DNA of 54,661 nucleotides from contig CAJNDS010000270.1 in assembly GCA_905221605.1 (NCBI GenBank), positions 127,501 through 182,161 on the forward strand. The letters are read 5' to 3'. This DNA comes from Symbiodinium natans (lineage: Eukaryota > Sar > Dinophyceae > Suessiales > Symbiodiniaceae). Positions 12,480-25,600 of this stretch are shown piece after piece (position 1 is the first letter of the stretch; each line of letters opens with the position of its first letter). The notes under the pieces were generated by a model. It was not told the origin of the DNA. It saw only the letters and a program-made list of their open reading frames with translations, and did not search any database. The position numbers were made by a program, and so were the translations under genes.

Positions 12480-14160
12480 CCTGCCAAGCACATTCCTATC
12501 CTTTGATTCAACGGCGTGCAGGCGGGCTGCGGTGTAGTCGTCTGCCTGCTTGTTCTGAGCCAGCTCGTAATCCTCAGCGAGACATTTGCATCCGACTGGT
12601 ATGAACCAGTGCGTCACTCCTCTCGGCTGGGCTGCATTCATTCCAGTGATGGACACCTTAGACGCAGACACAAGCCTTCATCGATTGCACACATTTGACC
12701 ATCACCACTGAGTATCGCAAATCCATCAACTTGACCTTCTGTCAGAGCTGCCGTCCAGCTGCATGTGACCATGTCTTCTCCGTCGGATAATGGCTGATCC
12801 AGCTGGAGCAAATGTCCTCATCCCCATGCAGCATGAACGACAAGCCCGGACCCTCACATGTCTGGAGGAACAGCCCTGCATTGCCAACAGATTGGCGATG
12901 TCATTCGGTTACGTGCTTGAATGCAGCTGGGAGTCAAGAATCCGTGCCTTACTCGTCATGCCCGAACATTGAAGCAGAGCGTGGCTGAGCATGGGCTCAA
13001 CAGAGCAGAACTCCGCAATGCATACAGGCCGCATTGGGGTAAAGAGGAAAGACTTCACCGTAATGCTTCGTCAACGTTGCGATGAAATTGTCCTGGGTGC
13101 CAGGAGAATGCAGCTGAGACATGCCGTTTGTGCTTTGTTTGCTTCAGCAATTTGTGTGCTTACTGGAAAGTAGTCACCACTGCCACTTGCTAAGCAAGAT
13201 TTGGAGCTCTGGGCTTTGGCATGTTTCAGCGCCGCTCCTCGAGTTGGGACTCTGGCTTTGAGAACGGAGGAAGACGTGTGAGAGCACAGGCGATATGGGT
13301 AATCTTCATGCCAAATGAGCCTATTAGTGCAACAAGGTGTCATCCACGTGCGTGCAGATCCTGGGCTGTGAGTAGAATCCATTGTCGGACGACTCGTCTT
13401 GGCGGGCAAAGTCTGCCTGACATCGACTGCTCAGTGGCCTTCTTGCCGAATGGCCTGTGAGCAGATGTGGGCATTCCAGGCCTCGTCGTATGGCCACTCG
13501 GCAGGCCACTGAACCTGGAGCTTGACAGTTTTTGCACGGAGTGCTTTTTAATGGTTTTTGTTCGCCAACTCCTTCTTGGGGCTCCGCCTTCTTGAGCAGC
13601 TCCGAGGCATCCCCTGCCGCGACAAAGGACCCAGGCCAGCCGCCCTGCGGCGATCAAAGATGCAAAGAAGACATCTCAGAATGCACTCAGCACACGCTAC
13701 ACCGAACGCAGCTGCCGGATTCCGGCCTTGGCCTTCTTGGCTGTCTTTGCGGACCCTGGCCTGCAAAGGCACAGCAAACCGGCAAAGGCAGACTTTCATC
13801 AGACTTGCCGCACACACCAAGCTTCAAGGCATGCCATGTCCTTGCGTAACATCGGTTGCAGACGATGTCCCCAGGAATTTAGGTTTTAGGTCCGTTGGGT
13901 CACCGGGGGTGCCTCCTGGCATCTCGCCTTGCGCTCCAAACCTGAGCGCCCATCACAGACACCGCACCAGCCAAGCCTCCAGCGAATGAGACACTGAGGC
14001 ACGAAATGGCATCTTGAGATAGCTTGAGCACATCGCCACACCCCGCACCTTCACGCCAGAAGCGCGGAGCCCCTGCACTCGGTGATGGGGGCGATCTTGC
14101 TTGTGGTGCATGCAGCGGCCGCCTCGTCTCTTGAGCGTCTGCTCTAAGCAAGTTCAGCTT
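12480..14160. other. Host DNA, no recognisable gene
   Basis: Upstream exons of the methyltransferase may lie at its left edge on the minus strand, but I cannot identify them. Otherwise there are short overlapping frames without known domains. Confidence 0.4.
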
Positions 14161-14182
14161 GCAAAGCATGCATAAGCTTAGC

Positions 14183-14521
14183 ACGCACACGCACACGCAC
14201 ACGCACACGCGCACGCGCACGCGCACGCGCACGCCCACGCACACACACACACGCACACACGCACACGCACACGCACACGCACACGCACACGCACACGCGC
14301 GCACGCACGCACGCACACGCACACGCACACGCACACGCACACGCACACGCACACGCACACGCACACGCACACGCACACGCACACGCACACGCACACGCAC
14401 ACGCACACGCACACGCACACCCACGCACACGCACACGCCCACGCACACGCACACGCACACGCACACGCACACGCACACGCACACGCACACGCACACGCAC
14501 ACGCACACGCACACGCACACG

Positions 14522-14557
<36 letters not shown>
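14183..14557 (+). repeat. ACACGC hexanucleotide microsatellite
   Basis: About 375 bases built mainly of a 6-base ACACGC unit with local CGCGCA, CACGCC and pure CA variants. It is alternating purine-pyrimidine, so Z-DNA is possible. The long Cys/Val/Arg and His/Thr/Arg frames across it on both strands are artefacts. Confidence 0.95.
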
Positions 14558-14558
<1 letters not shown>

Positions 14559-14559
14559 G

Positions 14560-17500
14560 AACATGCTGACCCCGAAACCATAAGGCTTGTGCACGCTGGG
14601 GCCACTCAGGGCGCCAGGCAGCAAAGCCATGGCGCACTGAGATAAAACAGCTACGAGTAGTAGCATCAAGGTCCAAAGCATGATGTCTTGCAACATGTCG
14701 TTTAGTCAGGCGAACAAATGCAGGTCAAATGAAGCAAGAGTGGGTTCGCAAGCCGGGGCAGTGGCAGCAACCGCATTGATGTCTATCAGCTGAGACCTGG
14801 CCATGAACATAGCAAGAAGACCAAGAAACAAAGAAACATGGCACATGGAATGCTATGGCAATCTGTGGCATGGGGGGCCTGAGGTGCCGTAAGGTTACTG
14901 CCAGCTCCTGCTTCCTCGCCGCAGACTAAGCCCATTTCGGTGCATTCAACGCTTTGTAACTTTCTGACCGTCACGCTCCAAATTCTAATGTTGGCTCTGC
15001 CAAGGACAGCGTTGTCCTCCAATCATTGGACCTCTCGGCTTCTGCGAGCCTGAGCGCGAAGGCAAAACTTCTTCTTTGCAGAAGCCTCTTTGGCATAGTG
15101 GGCCTGACCCGTGAATCTTCACCTCATTCAAACGGGCCGTCAACTAGTCGGACAAGGCACGATTGCTCGCAGGCTCGCATCAGCTCGTTCTCCGCAGGCA
15201 CTGGCGCCGGCAAGCTAAGCAAAGGACACCTGGGATACGCTGCTACACGAGTCAACATTGGCTGACATGCTAGGCACTACCAGGAGATTCCCTGTCGCGA
15301 CGGCGCACGCTGCCAGCTCCGCGGGCGCCATGGTGGCAAGAAGACGTGACACCTCAGCAGCACCCGGCAAAACCTATCTTGCTGGTGTTTTGCTCACATT
15401 CCTGGCCTGGCAAGAAGTTATAATTTAAGGACATCACGACTTGCGGAGCGGTCGATCGCGAGCCGTCCTTGAACAAGGCGACGCTGTGTCTGCTCACACT
15501 TGCCACTGATGCTTGTCATAGCTCGGAGAGCACTCCAGGCCCTTGAGACCAGCTCGCCACCCCGGACTTGGGCATGGACAGTCAAGCCATACACCACAGA
15601 AGGACGTGGCAACCCTCTGCAACCTCAAGGTCTTGTCCTACTAAGTTCTTCTTGTCTTCATGAAGCACACAGCCCTTCAGCATAGAGCAAACAAGCTCCC
15701 GACCAGGCAAAGCCGTGGATGACGAAGAAGGATGGGCTGGCAATACGCTGTGACACACACACACACACGGCTCGCTACTCACCACCCTTCCGACCCTTCG
15801 AGGGGAGGGGAGGGGGGGGGCAAACTACACCTCCGACTGCAACCTGTCAGAATTCTTTCCGGATAATGCACCACATCTAGAAAAAGGATGTGGTCTTTGG
15901 GATGCCAAGCAGATCCGCGCATTGCAACAGACGGTCAGCAAGTGAGCAGGGCTCGCCTGAAGCACTGCTCCGCAACAGTATCCTGATGCGAAGTCAACTT
16001 CTGACTCGGCTCTGATCAGGCTGGGTCACCAAGAACTGGAAACTTGGCTGAGTGTTCGGAGCAGGATACATGGTTTGTGCCACCTATGCTCACAATAAGC
16101 TCTGTTGAAATGAATGTTCATTCCAGCATGGGCTCGGCATGCATTCTACATGAACGGCCTCGGCTGCTGCTGTTGAAATCCGATGTGCCGTGTCCTAGAG
16201 GCAAAGGAAAGGCAACTCATCCAAAGGTAGCCTATGTACCGCCCATGCCATGTGCAGATACGATGATGAAGCTCAGTGTCTGTAGACGCGGAGTGCTCGG
16301 CAGGCTCGGAGTGTCTGGCCTCGCAACACACTAGCCACAATGGCCTTTGTGGACCACTCTTTCGTCAAAAAGCATCCCTCATGAAGTCAAGCGGCTGTGG
16401 GGACCAGAAGATGCGGTCCACGTCACACACGGCATTCCGCGCATCCCTCGCATCCCTCCTGGCCCCGGCGAGTTGAAAATACAAAGCTGGCAGGAGCCAA
16501 GTTTTTGCTTGCGGCACTGACGATTGCCTTTGATTGAAGGCCTTGAGGGGCCAGCCGAGGCCAACGAAAGCTAGCGCAAGCGCGAGGAGATCCCGCGCAC
16601 AAGCGGGGCAGGTAGAGACCGAGAGAGAGGGAGGGAGGGGTGGAGGGAGAGAAGGAGACAAAGCGCAGACAGACATAGCGGCGCGTGGGAGCAGTGGGGA
16701 AGAGCATGAGCTTGAGAAGAGGGAGATGTGGAGCAATAGGCGCAGAGGAGCCTTTGGTGTAGTTGCAGTGTCCATGCTGACGGAAAAACACGACTCATAA
16801 ACCGAAGTCCCCCCCCCCCCCACCCTGACGTGCGCAACCTTCCCAAGAAGTCATATTGGTTCTGTCAATATTGATCCCCCACCCACCCCACCCCACCCAG
16901 CCCCCAAAGCAGCACATTCATCTTGAAGCAAGCTAAGAAATGTTGACCCCACCCCCATGCACTCCTCCCCCCCCCACCAAATCAGCACTTTCCTGCGAAA
17001 GGACCAACGTTGCCTGCCCCCCGATCAATAGCTGGCAGCCTTTCGGACCTTGTCGGGTCTACCTGCTAAAGCAAGACTAAACTCAAGCCTAGCTCCGCAA
17101 AGCTTTCGTTGTTTGTCAACTGCGAGTCTCCAGGGACCCATGTGTCGTCAAGTGCGAGGTGCATTCTACTTGTGGAACTTCAATTTGAGGCTAAGATCTT
17201 CAAGCTCGCGGCCCCGTAGGCGAGTCCACGGAGCGAAGCCTCCTTGGCGTCAGGAGAGCCCAGGAAAGTACAGTTGAGCTTCAAGAGGCTTTGAACAGAA
17301 TCCAACCAAATCATGGACGGCCGCAAGCGCTTCTCCTGCACTCCTGCAATCCATTCTGCCTATTGGAGAATTTTTGAAGGGGAACTCGAGGCTGTTGTAT
17401 CGAAGTCAATTGCTAATGCATTTGATGCAGCATATGCGAATTGAAGTGTACTATCTGCTTTGGCCCCAACGACAGCACAGAGCGCGATGGAGAGCAAGGT

Positions 17501-20500
17501 GAATGTCGCTCGCCTCACACTCACAAGGCGGTTTCACAGTCTTCCACAAAGAGTCTGCAACAATATCAGCAATCATGGCGCACGCAACAAGGCGAAGACG
17601 TCGCAGCGACGTTTCGCATAATCCGAGGCCACTGCTGCTCCCGTCGCTACAGACGCTCGACAGCCGAGGCGCCGAAGCCTGAACACGTCTTGTACAAAGC
17701 TACGAGTACCGGTGTAAACATCTGTAAACGTGCGACAGATCAAGCGGGAGAATCGGAGCCTCGGCCGGCTTCGTGGCCGTCGTGGTCTTCGTGGCCTGGG
17801 CCTACATCGGTCACAAAACGGGAAGACCCGGTGAGCGCTTGACGTCGACAGTAACTTAAATCTTGCCTATGACCGTACGACCGAATATGGTGGCAATTGA
17901 CATTCCAGTTGGCCTTGCTCGCGCATCTGCTGCATCAACATGCTATGTCGTGTGCCTCCACCAAGCTAAGAGGAAGTGGTGGCACTTGCCTGGAGCTCAT
18001 CGGCATTGCCCACTATGTCACTATGCTCATGGCGTTTAGTCTAACTTTGCTGCTTCGCGTCACTTTTTTGGGGGCGCATCCGAAGCAGAAAAGGCACATT
18101 CACTGTATTTCGCATCAAGTAGCAAACATCACACACAGAGGAGTCTAGCATGCACTCTTGGAATAACATCATCAATTGCTTCCGAATACACTTGTCCGCC
18201 ATGCGCCTTGGCTCGGCCGAGGTTGTTCTACTCAAGTGTCCTCAATTGTCTGGAGAGCAAGTCTGCACTGGACTCATGCAGCGGAAAGTCCTATCATGTC
18301 GAGGACAGCTACACGACACCAACTGCACGATGCGGCCACGCGCACAGAAAAGTTACCATGGCGAGTATTACTCGGCTTCACACCAGGCGAGTCGGCTGAT
18401 GGGCTGATGCAGCCGTCGGCATCGCCATCAACTTCGCAACTTGAACACTGTTCTCAGGCCAAAACAAGGTTCAGCCAGTGCTGAAGAGAGAGATCCATGT
18501 AGCCAAAACTCTCACAGGATCTGTCGTGCCTGTTTCGGCTGCCTCTTCACCGCTGAAGGCTGGTGGTCCCCCCGTGCCCGCCTTTTTGAACAAGAAACTC
18601 AAAACATGCAACGCGCGAGTACATTATGCGAGAGTCCTTAAAAGGCACCAGACATGGCCTCGGCAAGTGGCCAGAAGCTCTTTCGCGAGGCTGCGGGGGA
18701 CACAGGGACGGAGCCGCTACCTGCAACAATCAGCTCAGAAGTTCCCTTATTCTCCTGTACACTGTACCGTTGCCTTCAAAAGCTAGGCAAACAGAGTTTG
18801 CTCCAAGCTGCGCGCAGTGACAGGCGACCCAGCCCAAATATTCAGACTTCCATGAAAATGCGGATCTTTCCCCATTTTGTGCCTCTCGTCGCCCGATTAC
18901 GGCCCTTCTTACTTGCCTCTCACTGAACAGATGTTGCATGTAACAAGCATCCTTGAAACCTCTCGACCACAGAATAAGGAACAAGCATGAACAATACAAG
19001 CACGAATGGAAAGCTTGGACGGGGATCACTTGCTCAACAGAGGCCTGTGGCAGAAGCCAGGGGGACCTGCATGGCACGCTTGACAGAGATCATCTCCTTT
19101 GCAGTGCGGTGACCTGCTCCCTATTCACCCAACAGTGCAGTATCTAAGACAGACAAGCTTAGCGTATCTTAACAGAAGGGAACTTACTTCTCTATTCCGA
19201 CTGTATTCCGTCACGGCTGGGCGCCTCGGCACTGCCTGGTGTGCCCGAGCAGGGCGACCAGTTGCCTGTGTCCACCGGCTTTCAGCTTCACTAAGCCGGT
19301 GTATGCACGGATCACGCTCCCGAAGCTTCTCGAATCTCTTCAAACCAGATCTGATACTTAGTTGATACTTGTTGCAAGTATTGGTGTGACAGACTTGGGA
19401 AAAAGCCCGGAAGCATCTCTTTTCTCCTATGAAGATGGGCGCAAACTCCAGCCTGATCCACTCGCTGCAAAGGATGGTACACCCTTAGCACCCAGAGCTG
19501 TGACCATGCGTGTGAGGTCTGCCAGGCGCATCAAGAACTTGCTGCCAAGACTGCGGCGGGCAGCTGAACTGCTTCCTGGGCCTCCAATGCAGTCTCTTCC
19601 ATCGTGCCGACTTGCGGCAACAGCACAAACAAGAGACGAAGGCATGTCACTCTCCGACCTCTCTCCTGACCTTCGCCAGCTCCGCATGCCCGGACATTTC
19701 GAGGGCCTGCACAGTGACAACGATCACCTACAACTCATACTAGTGCAAACTAGTTGGATTCGTCCATGTGAGGTGGTGGAATGCACAAAGCCTGCTTCCA
19801 GGAGCACCGATAATGCTCCATCATGGCCTGCGTCGCACTAGCAGTGCATTGCAAGCAAGGTGACGAAGCCGTCTCGGAGCACACATCACAAGCCCGCGAG
19901 GGCGGTGGCCAAAGGGAGCTGCCAAGACAAATGCCGGCACACAGGAAGACAACTAAGCTGAACATGCACGCAACGGGTCTTTTCGTGTGCATCAAGGCAC
20001 AGGAAACAGCTGCGACAAATCTCTCAGGCACGCTGGAACATCGAATCCTCTTGGCTCGAACTCCTGAAGACAGGCCATGCTGGGAAAGTCACAGGGGCCC
20101 AGGGGCCGCCTAGACTAGATCGCTGGCCGCTCTCATATGTCACCAAGGAGTATCGCGCAAGATCATGTGGAAGCATGTCAGGTGGGGGGGATGCAAAGTG
20201 TAATGCTTTAGTTCTTTCTGCTCCTCGTAATCATCCTGGCCAATGATCCCTTTGTTGGGCAAGGCCTTGCTGCTGAAGCCTCTTTGCCAAAGAGCGTGAC
20301 AAGCTTGTGAACTTCAAGAAGATGGGGAAGTTGGACTATCTTGAACATGTCAATGGAAAGCATCATTGAAAGAGTAGTGGTAACATATAGTCCCATGCTC
20401 TGAAAAGCAGATACTGGGATCAGAGTGCTTCACAAATAGAGCAGTTTACTGGTGAGGTGCAGGTGGTGCTCAGGCTCAGACATGGCAAAACCTCTCAACT

Positions 20501-22580
20501 ACATGAAGTTGCTGATATCCTCTCCGAGGCTGCTGTTACACCCTCTTTACTCATGACTCAAGACCAAGGTAGTCGATTCAATGTGTGATATATCTTCTTC
20601 CTGTAGTTTTCTTCTGAGTGCAATGTGCACAGTCGTCGGCATCTTTCGACACGTCCAAGGAAACGCAGAGGCCGAGCTCAGCTTCTGCGAAAGTATGCGA
20701 GAAAACTTTCATCATCTTTTACACTACGGCGACACTCGTACCATGCAACTGCCACGCTTGGCACAAATTTTCATTAACTACCACGATGCTACATTCCTGG
20801 GAACACAATCTGCTGCAAGGCTTTGAGAAAGCGACAAAGGTAATAGTCAAAGTCTGTCATCAGTTGAAAGGCGTCATGGTTTGTGAGTTTTGTGCGGTGC
20901 TCGGCACGGATCTCTTTGCGAAAACGGCGATACGCGATGCCGCGATACGTCATGCACAGAACATGCAGAACACGCCTTGAGCTTGCCAAAACTTCACCTG
21001 ACAGCAGAAATTGAGCCAAAACGGAGCAAGAATGGTCGAAACATGGTCGAGCCCTCAGCAAGAGCTTCAGATACCTTCAGATCGGAGAATCTGAAGTATC
21101 GCCTGGTGCTGGATGTGCGTGCCCCCAGCGTAGAGCACCAGTACCAGCTTCGAGCCCTCCGGTGCCTTGAGGATTGCCTCCGAAGACACTCGGGGGGAGA
21201 CTCTCTGGACATCTGACTTCCTCTTGTCGGTTCTCCTGGTTCCTAGCTGTGTGTCCATCTGGGTGGCTGTGGAAGCAGGTCTTCCTTTAACTTTAACCCC
21301 TGCATGACAAGAAAAAACTATTGTGGAACAATGCTGTTCACGTCCTGTCACGCTGCCGAGCGGTCTCTAGCGGTCTCTAACAGTCTCTTGCTGCGAAGAG
21401 CATGGTCATCCGATCCTCCGCTGTCTTGAGGACGGCAGCAACATCCACGATGCCTAAGGCGCAGAATGGCACAAATCTGTACTGAAAGCAATGACAGCAA
21501 AGTAGACATTGCAGACTTCAGCAAGTCACCTCCTCAAAACTGCCAGCGTGATCTTGCATTTCTCATGTGGTTTCTACAGCCCGCGAACCTGACCCCAGTT
21601 TCGACTCTCGACACAAAATCACAAATCAAGCCACACAAGAGGAAGGCATCGATCAGGATCTTGGCCAGCACCCTCTCCCGACGATTGGATATTCGCTCAT
21701 CTGGGTCAAACCTGACACAATGATGTAAAGGCATGTCTAAAAATGTGTTTGTTTTACACATGTCAAACAAATTGTATCCGGTTGCACTGAGTTGTTCAGC
21801 TGAAGATTCCTGCCTGTTCAACTCAGCGAATGCATCCTCAAAGTTCGGAATCGTGATGTCCTTCAGCCTTCATCAGGCATCTCCAAGCGACTACTCTTCA
21901 CTTCAAAAAACTGCATCACACTGCATTGTAGCTGTCCGAAGCATGCCTGGGCAGGAGAGACTAGAGCTAAACTTGGCTACACAGCCTACAGCCTCATGTA
22001 CCCATTGCTATGTGTGGAGCTCTGGGCGCCAGAGTGGGCCATCCATGGGCTTTGACAGGCTTCTTCTCTAACCGCATTTGGCCTCACCAGAGGTTATGCA
22101 CATACGACAGTAGAGAGCAGACAGATAAAAAGAGAGAGTGAGAGAGTGAGAGACATGATTGTCATGCGCATAAAAATCATGTCCGTGAGAAAGAACGAGA
22201 GGGAGACTGACAAAACAAAAAGAGGCGCAAGCAAGAAAACAAGAGATAGAGAGCCTGCTCTGCCTGCCGGCCGTTTGCGAGGCTCCGGTATTTCGATCTT
22301 TGCCACGTGATCTCTGAAGCGTGTGGCGTTCTGCCCTCCCACCCCTCGCGCCCCCAAACACACAACCCAAACATGGTGAGCCCAGGTCTCCTCATGCTTG
22401 CCCTTTGGCGGAGGGCCGAGAAGTTACTTGCTACGTACGGGATCTCATGGCCTTGCAGCACATGGCTCTGAAAAGCTGACATGCGTCGAGGCGCTTGTGC
22501 CGATGCTTCTTGCTGTTGGGTTTCTTCTCACTTGGGGCGTAGTCCTGACAGGCTGTTTCATGATCACTCAGGTAGCGGAA
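14560..22580. other. Host DNA, no recognisable gene
   Basis: Eight kilobases with no protein family or RNA gene that I can identify on either strand. It contains C-rich and poly-C stretches at about 16,810-16,980 and small GA-rich stretches near 16,620 and 22,115-22,160. Some frames are moderately long (for example about 19,430-19,720 on the minus strand) but cannot be distinguished from chance. Confidence 0.4.
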
Positions 22581-22586
22581 GACACC

Positions 22587-22625
22587 GTCGACACACTCTC
22601 GACACACTCTCGACACACTCTCAAC
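22587..22625 (+). repeat. Short tandem repeat, 12-bp unit x3
   Basis: Three consecutive copies of a 12-base unit containing CGACACACTCT. No function is apparent. Confidence 0.7.
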
Positions 22626-22629
22626 ATGA

Positions 22630-25600
22630 AACACAGTCCAGCTTGCGCAACTCGGCAGGGTCACTGGAGTCCACATCTTCGTAGATTTGTGGGAAAACTT
22701 CTCGGAGCCAAGCCTTCAACACAATCCGTCACAATCGACTCCATTGATGCACTGCACCAAACTTCGCCCACGTCGGTGCAGCTGTTACTTGGACATCTGC
22801 AAGGATCTGCAGGTGTCCTCGAAGTAATCACCATCTTCATCGGCATTTTTCGGGTCAGCAAGCAGCTGCTCTACCTGGGTTTCAAGGGCAGTGCAGAGAC
22901 GTTATAAAGCATGTACGTAACGCAACGGCCTTCCCCGGCCTGCATGTGATAGGCAGCTTGAGCTGCCGAAGTGAAGGCCTCACCACCTGCCTTGGCGACA
23001 CGGTCGGCCAGCCCCGAGACCCACGTGCGAGGCGGGCCGGACCTCACATTGCAAAATAGCCGCAGAAGTATCCTGCGTCAACCGGGCACGCCAGATTACC
23101 GCAAGATACCGCAAGTGCCCGATTCCATGCCAGAGGCTGCGATTCTAAGGGAAGCAAAACGGGGGGCGCGCAAAGGACCGAGGCTCCAGGTCTGCTTTGT
23201 AGATATCAAGAGCATTTTGCGTAGTGGTATGCAATGGTTCTCAAGGCAGCACGAAGCCTCTAAGTTGAAGTTGCGCCAGGAGACTGGGATGTCTTTCTGT
23301 GGCTGTCGAAAGATCAAAGGAAATTCTTTGAAACTGCTGATGGCAGTTGAGAAATCTGGAGGCTTCTACTATAAGAACAGGTGTGGCACGGCAAGGCTGT
23401 CTGCTGGCTGATGATTTGTATGTGGCTTACCGGGCTTTAGAAGGAATGTGAGGTCGATACGTCCTGCATCGGAACCGGCCATTTTCTTAGCTGAGCCAAC
23501 TGCCCGCAAGCTTTCAAGAAGCGGTCGATCGGCAAAGCCTGTTTCCAAACGCAGCGGCTCTTTGCGAGGCGCTTTGGGACTTGCAGGGCTCACACTAGGG
23601 CATACGTGGCAGACGTGCCTTCACGGCAATACCCGGACGTTCGCGTGGCCGACGCTGCAACCTCGCGCCTGGGGACTCCTCTGAGCAGCAAGGAGAGGTG
23701 CGGAGAGAAAAGCCCGAGTGCTTTCGAACACTTGCAAAACGGTGGCAACAGAAGGCCCTGCTGCGCCTCATACGCCAAGGAGCGAATGCGTGCAAGAGGC
23801 CTCAAGGAGCAGATAGCAGCCCAAAGCGGCTCTGGTGTTGGCTTGTCCGCCTGGTCTGATCGTCCAGCTGCAGTTCTTCACAAGCTTCCTGCATCGAGTG
23901 TGCTCAGCATGTTCTATGGGCCCTGGTGCCCCTGGGGCTTGTGTGCGTGTGTCCTTCACGGTGCCGAAGAAAAGCCGATCGAAGAAGCGTCGCAACCTCT
24001 CTGGGGACTTGACACACTTCAGGAACGGCGCATAGTCCGCCTTCACCTCGGAAGCTCGTGAAATCTCGGGGTCCAGAAGAGTCTCCGTTCCTGCCTGAAT
24101 TCTAGCTCCCTAATTGCCTTGTTTGGTTTAAGCCCAGTCTCCGCCCTAGTGGTCATTCGTCTGAGCTTTCGAGATTCGAGACATGGCCCATAAGATGCGA
24201 TAACCCCCCATGGATGCAGGTGGCTCGATGTTCGTGATGATTGCAACATCATGACCATGACAGCAAAATTTCAATGCCTGCTCTGCCATCGCGATGTTTA
24301 GTGAGCTCACTGCGAAAATTCTCTCTACCGACGAGTGCTCTCCTCCGGGTGGTAGTAGAGGAGGTCCGCGGCGGCCCCAAAGAAAGACTCGAAGGATGGC
24401 ACTGCGCGATCCGTCGCTTTCGCGCCTCACGAAACTTATACGACAGGGGTGCCCACCGCCCCTCCCCGCCCCAAGTCGTACGGGGCACTTCATACGGCAC
24501 TTCAAAACCTCGGCTCTTGGTGCAGATGTTGCCTTCATCTTCGTGCCCGTTCGGATAGGACGCCTTCAGCCTGTCCAGCTCCTCCTCTGACCAATCAGCT
24601 TCCCTGAATCAAATGGCCAAATGTGAGAAATTGTGACAACACCATCCTCCTCTGCATCTTGAACCGCATCCACATTCAGCTGCCGGAAGGATTCCCTGAG
24701 GACCAGGTCTTCGCTGCCCTGACCGAGGACCAGTCAGAACACCCGCGAGTGGGTTGCACTCTGATGCGAACATGCGCAACTCGAATAGTTAAATAGCGAC
24801 TTTTAAGAATCCACCTGCCTCGCCCAAGTCACGCGGATCCACACAGTGCCTTGGAAGAATCAAATGCTTGCCCTCCTGCGCCCTTCTGCAATGCGCAAAA
24901 TCACTCACATCTTTGTGGGCACATCAGGGGACAATTGCCAGAGCGCTCTCTTCTTTCACTTGTGTGTCTAACCGATGGTGGATCCCAAGATGTCCAGACA
25001 TGTCCAACATGTCCAAACAAGCTGCAATCGCTCTCGAGGAAGTCTGCCTTGCAGGCGTCGGCGAAGGTAATCGATGTAAGCGTCGCTCCTTGGCCACATG
25101 CGTGCCAACCCAACCATTTTTTAGGCCCTCGAGGGCTCCTTTTTGGACCCTGAATTGTCACGTTGACGCCAAGTTGCCCCCCGTCATTCTCGTCCTCACT
25201 GTCTGAATCCGAGTCCAGCTCCAGTCGACGAAGGCTGTGGTGTGCCACCGGGGCAGGTGGCATCCCTTCCTCTCCAAGTTTACACATGGCTCGCATACAC
25301 GAACGGGTACACCAAAGTTCATCCATGCAGGGGATGCTGTGTAGTGAAGCATGATGACCCCGAGAGCCAATGACACAACCTCGACGACAGTTCTGCACCG
25401 CACGAAGAGCGTGTGCACATGTATCCACGCACAACTTCGAACCCCACGAAGAACGGACGCACGAGGCGCACCCCATCCAAGAGCCCGCGAGGCTGAAAAG
25501 TGCATCCTTGCCGTCATGTCGAGACCGAGCCATTGCCAAAGTACTAATCAGACATCATCAGACTGTGGCGGGACCACGAGATGCACATGGGACTGAAGCG

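Noticed and set aside
14144-14696. Long Cys/Val/Arg- and His/Thr-rich frames
   Set aside because: They are produced by the ACACGC microsatellite in every frame. They are not genes.
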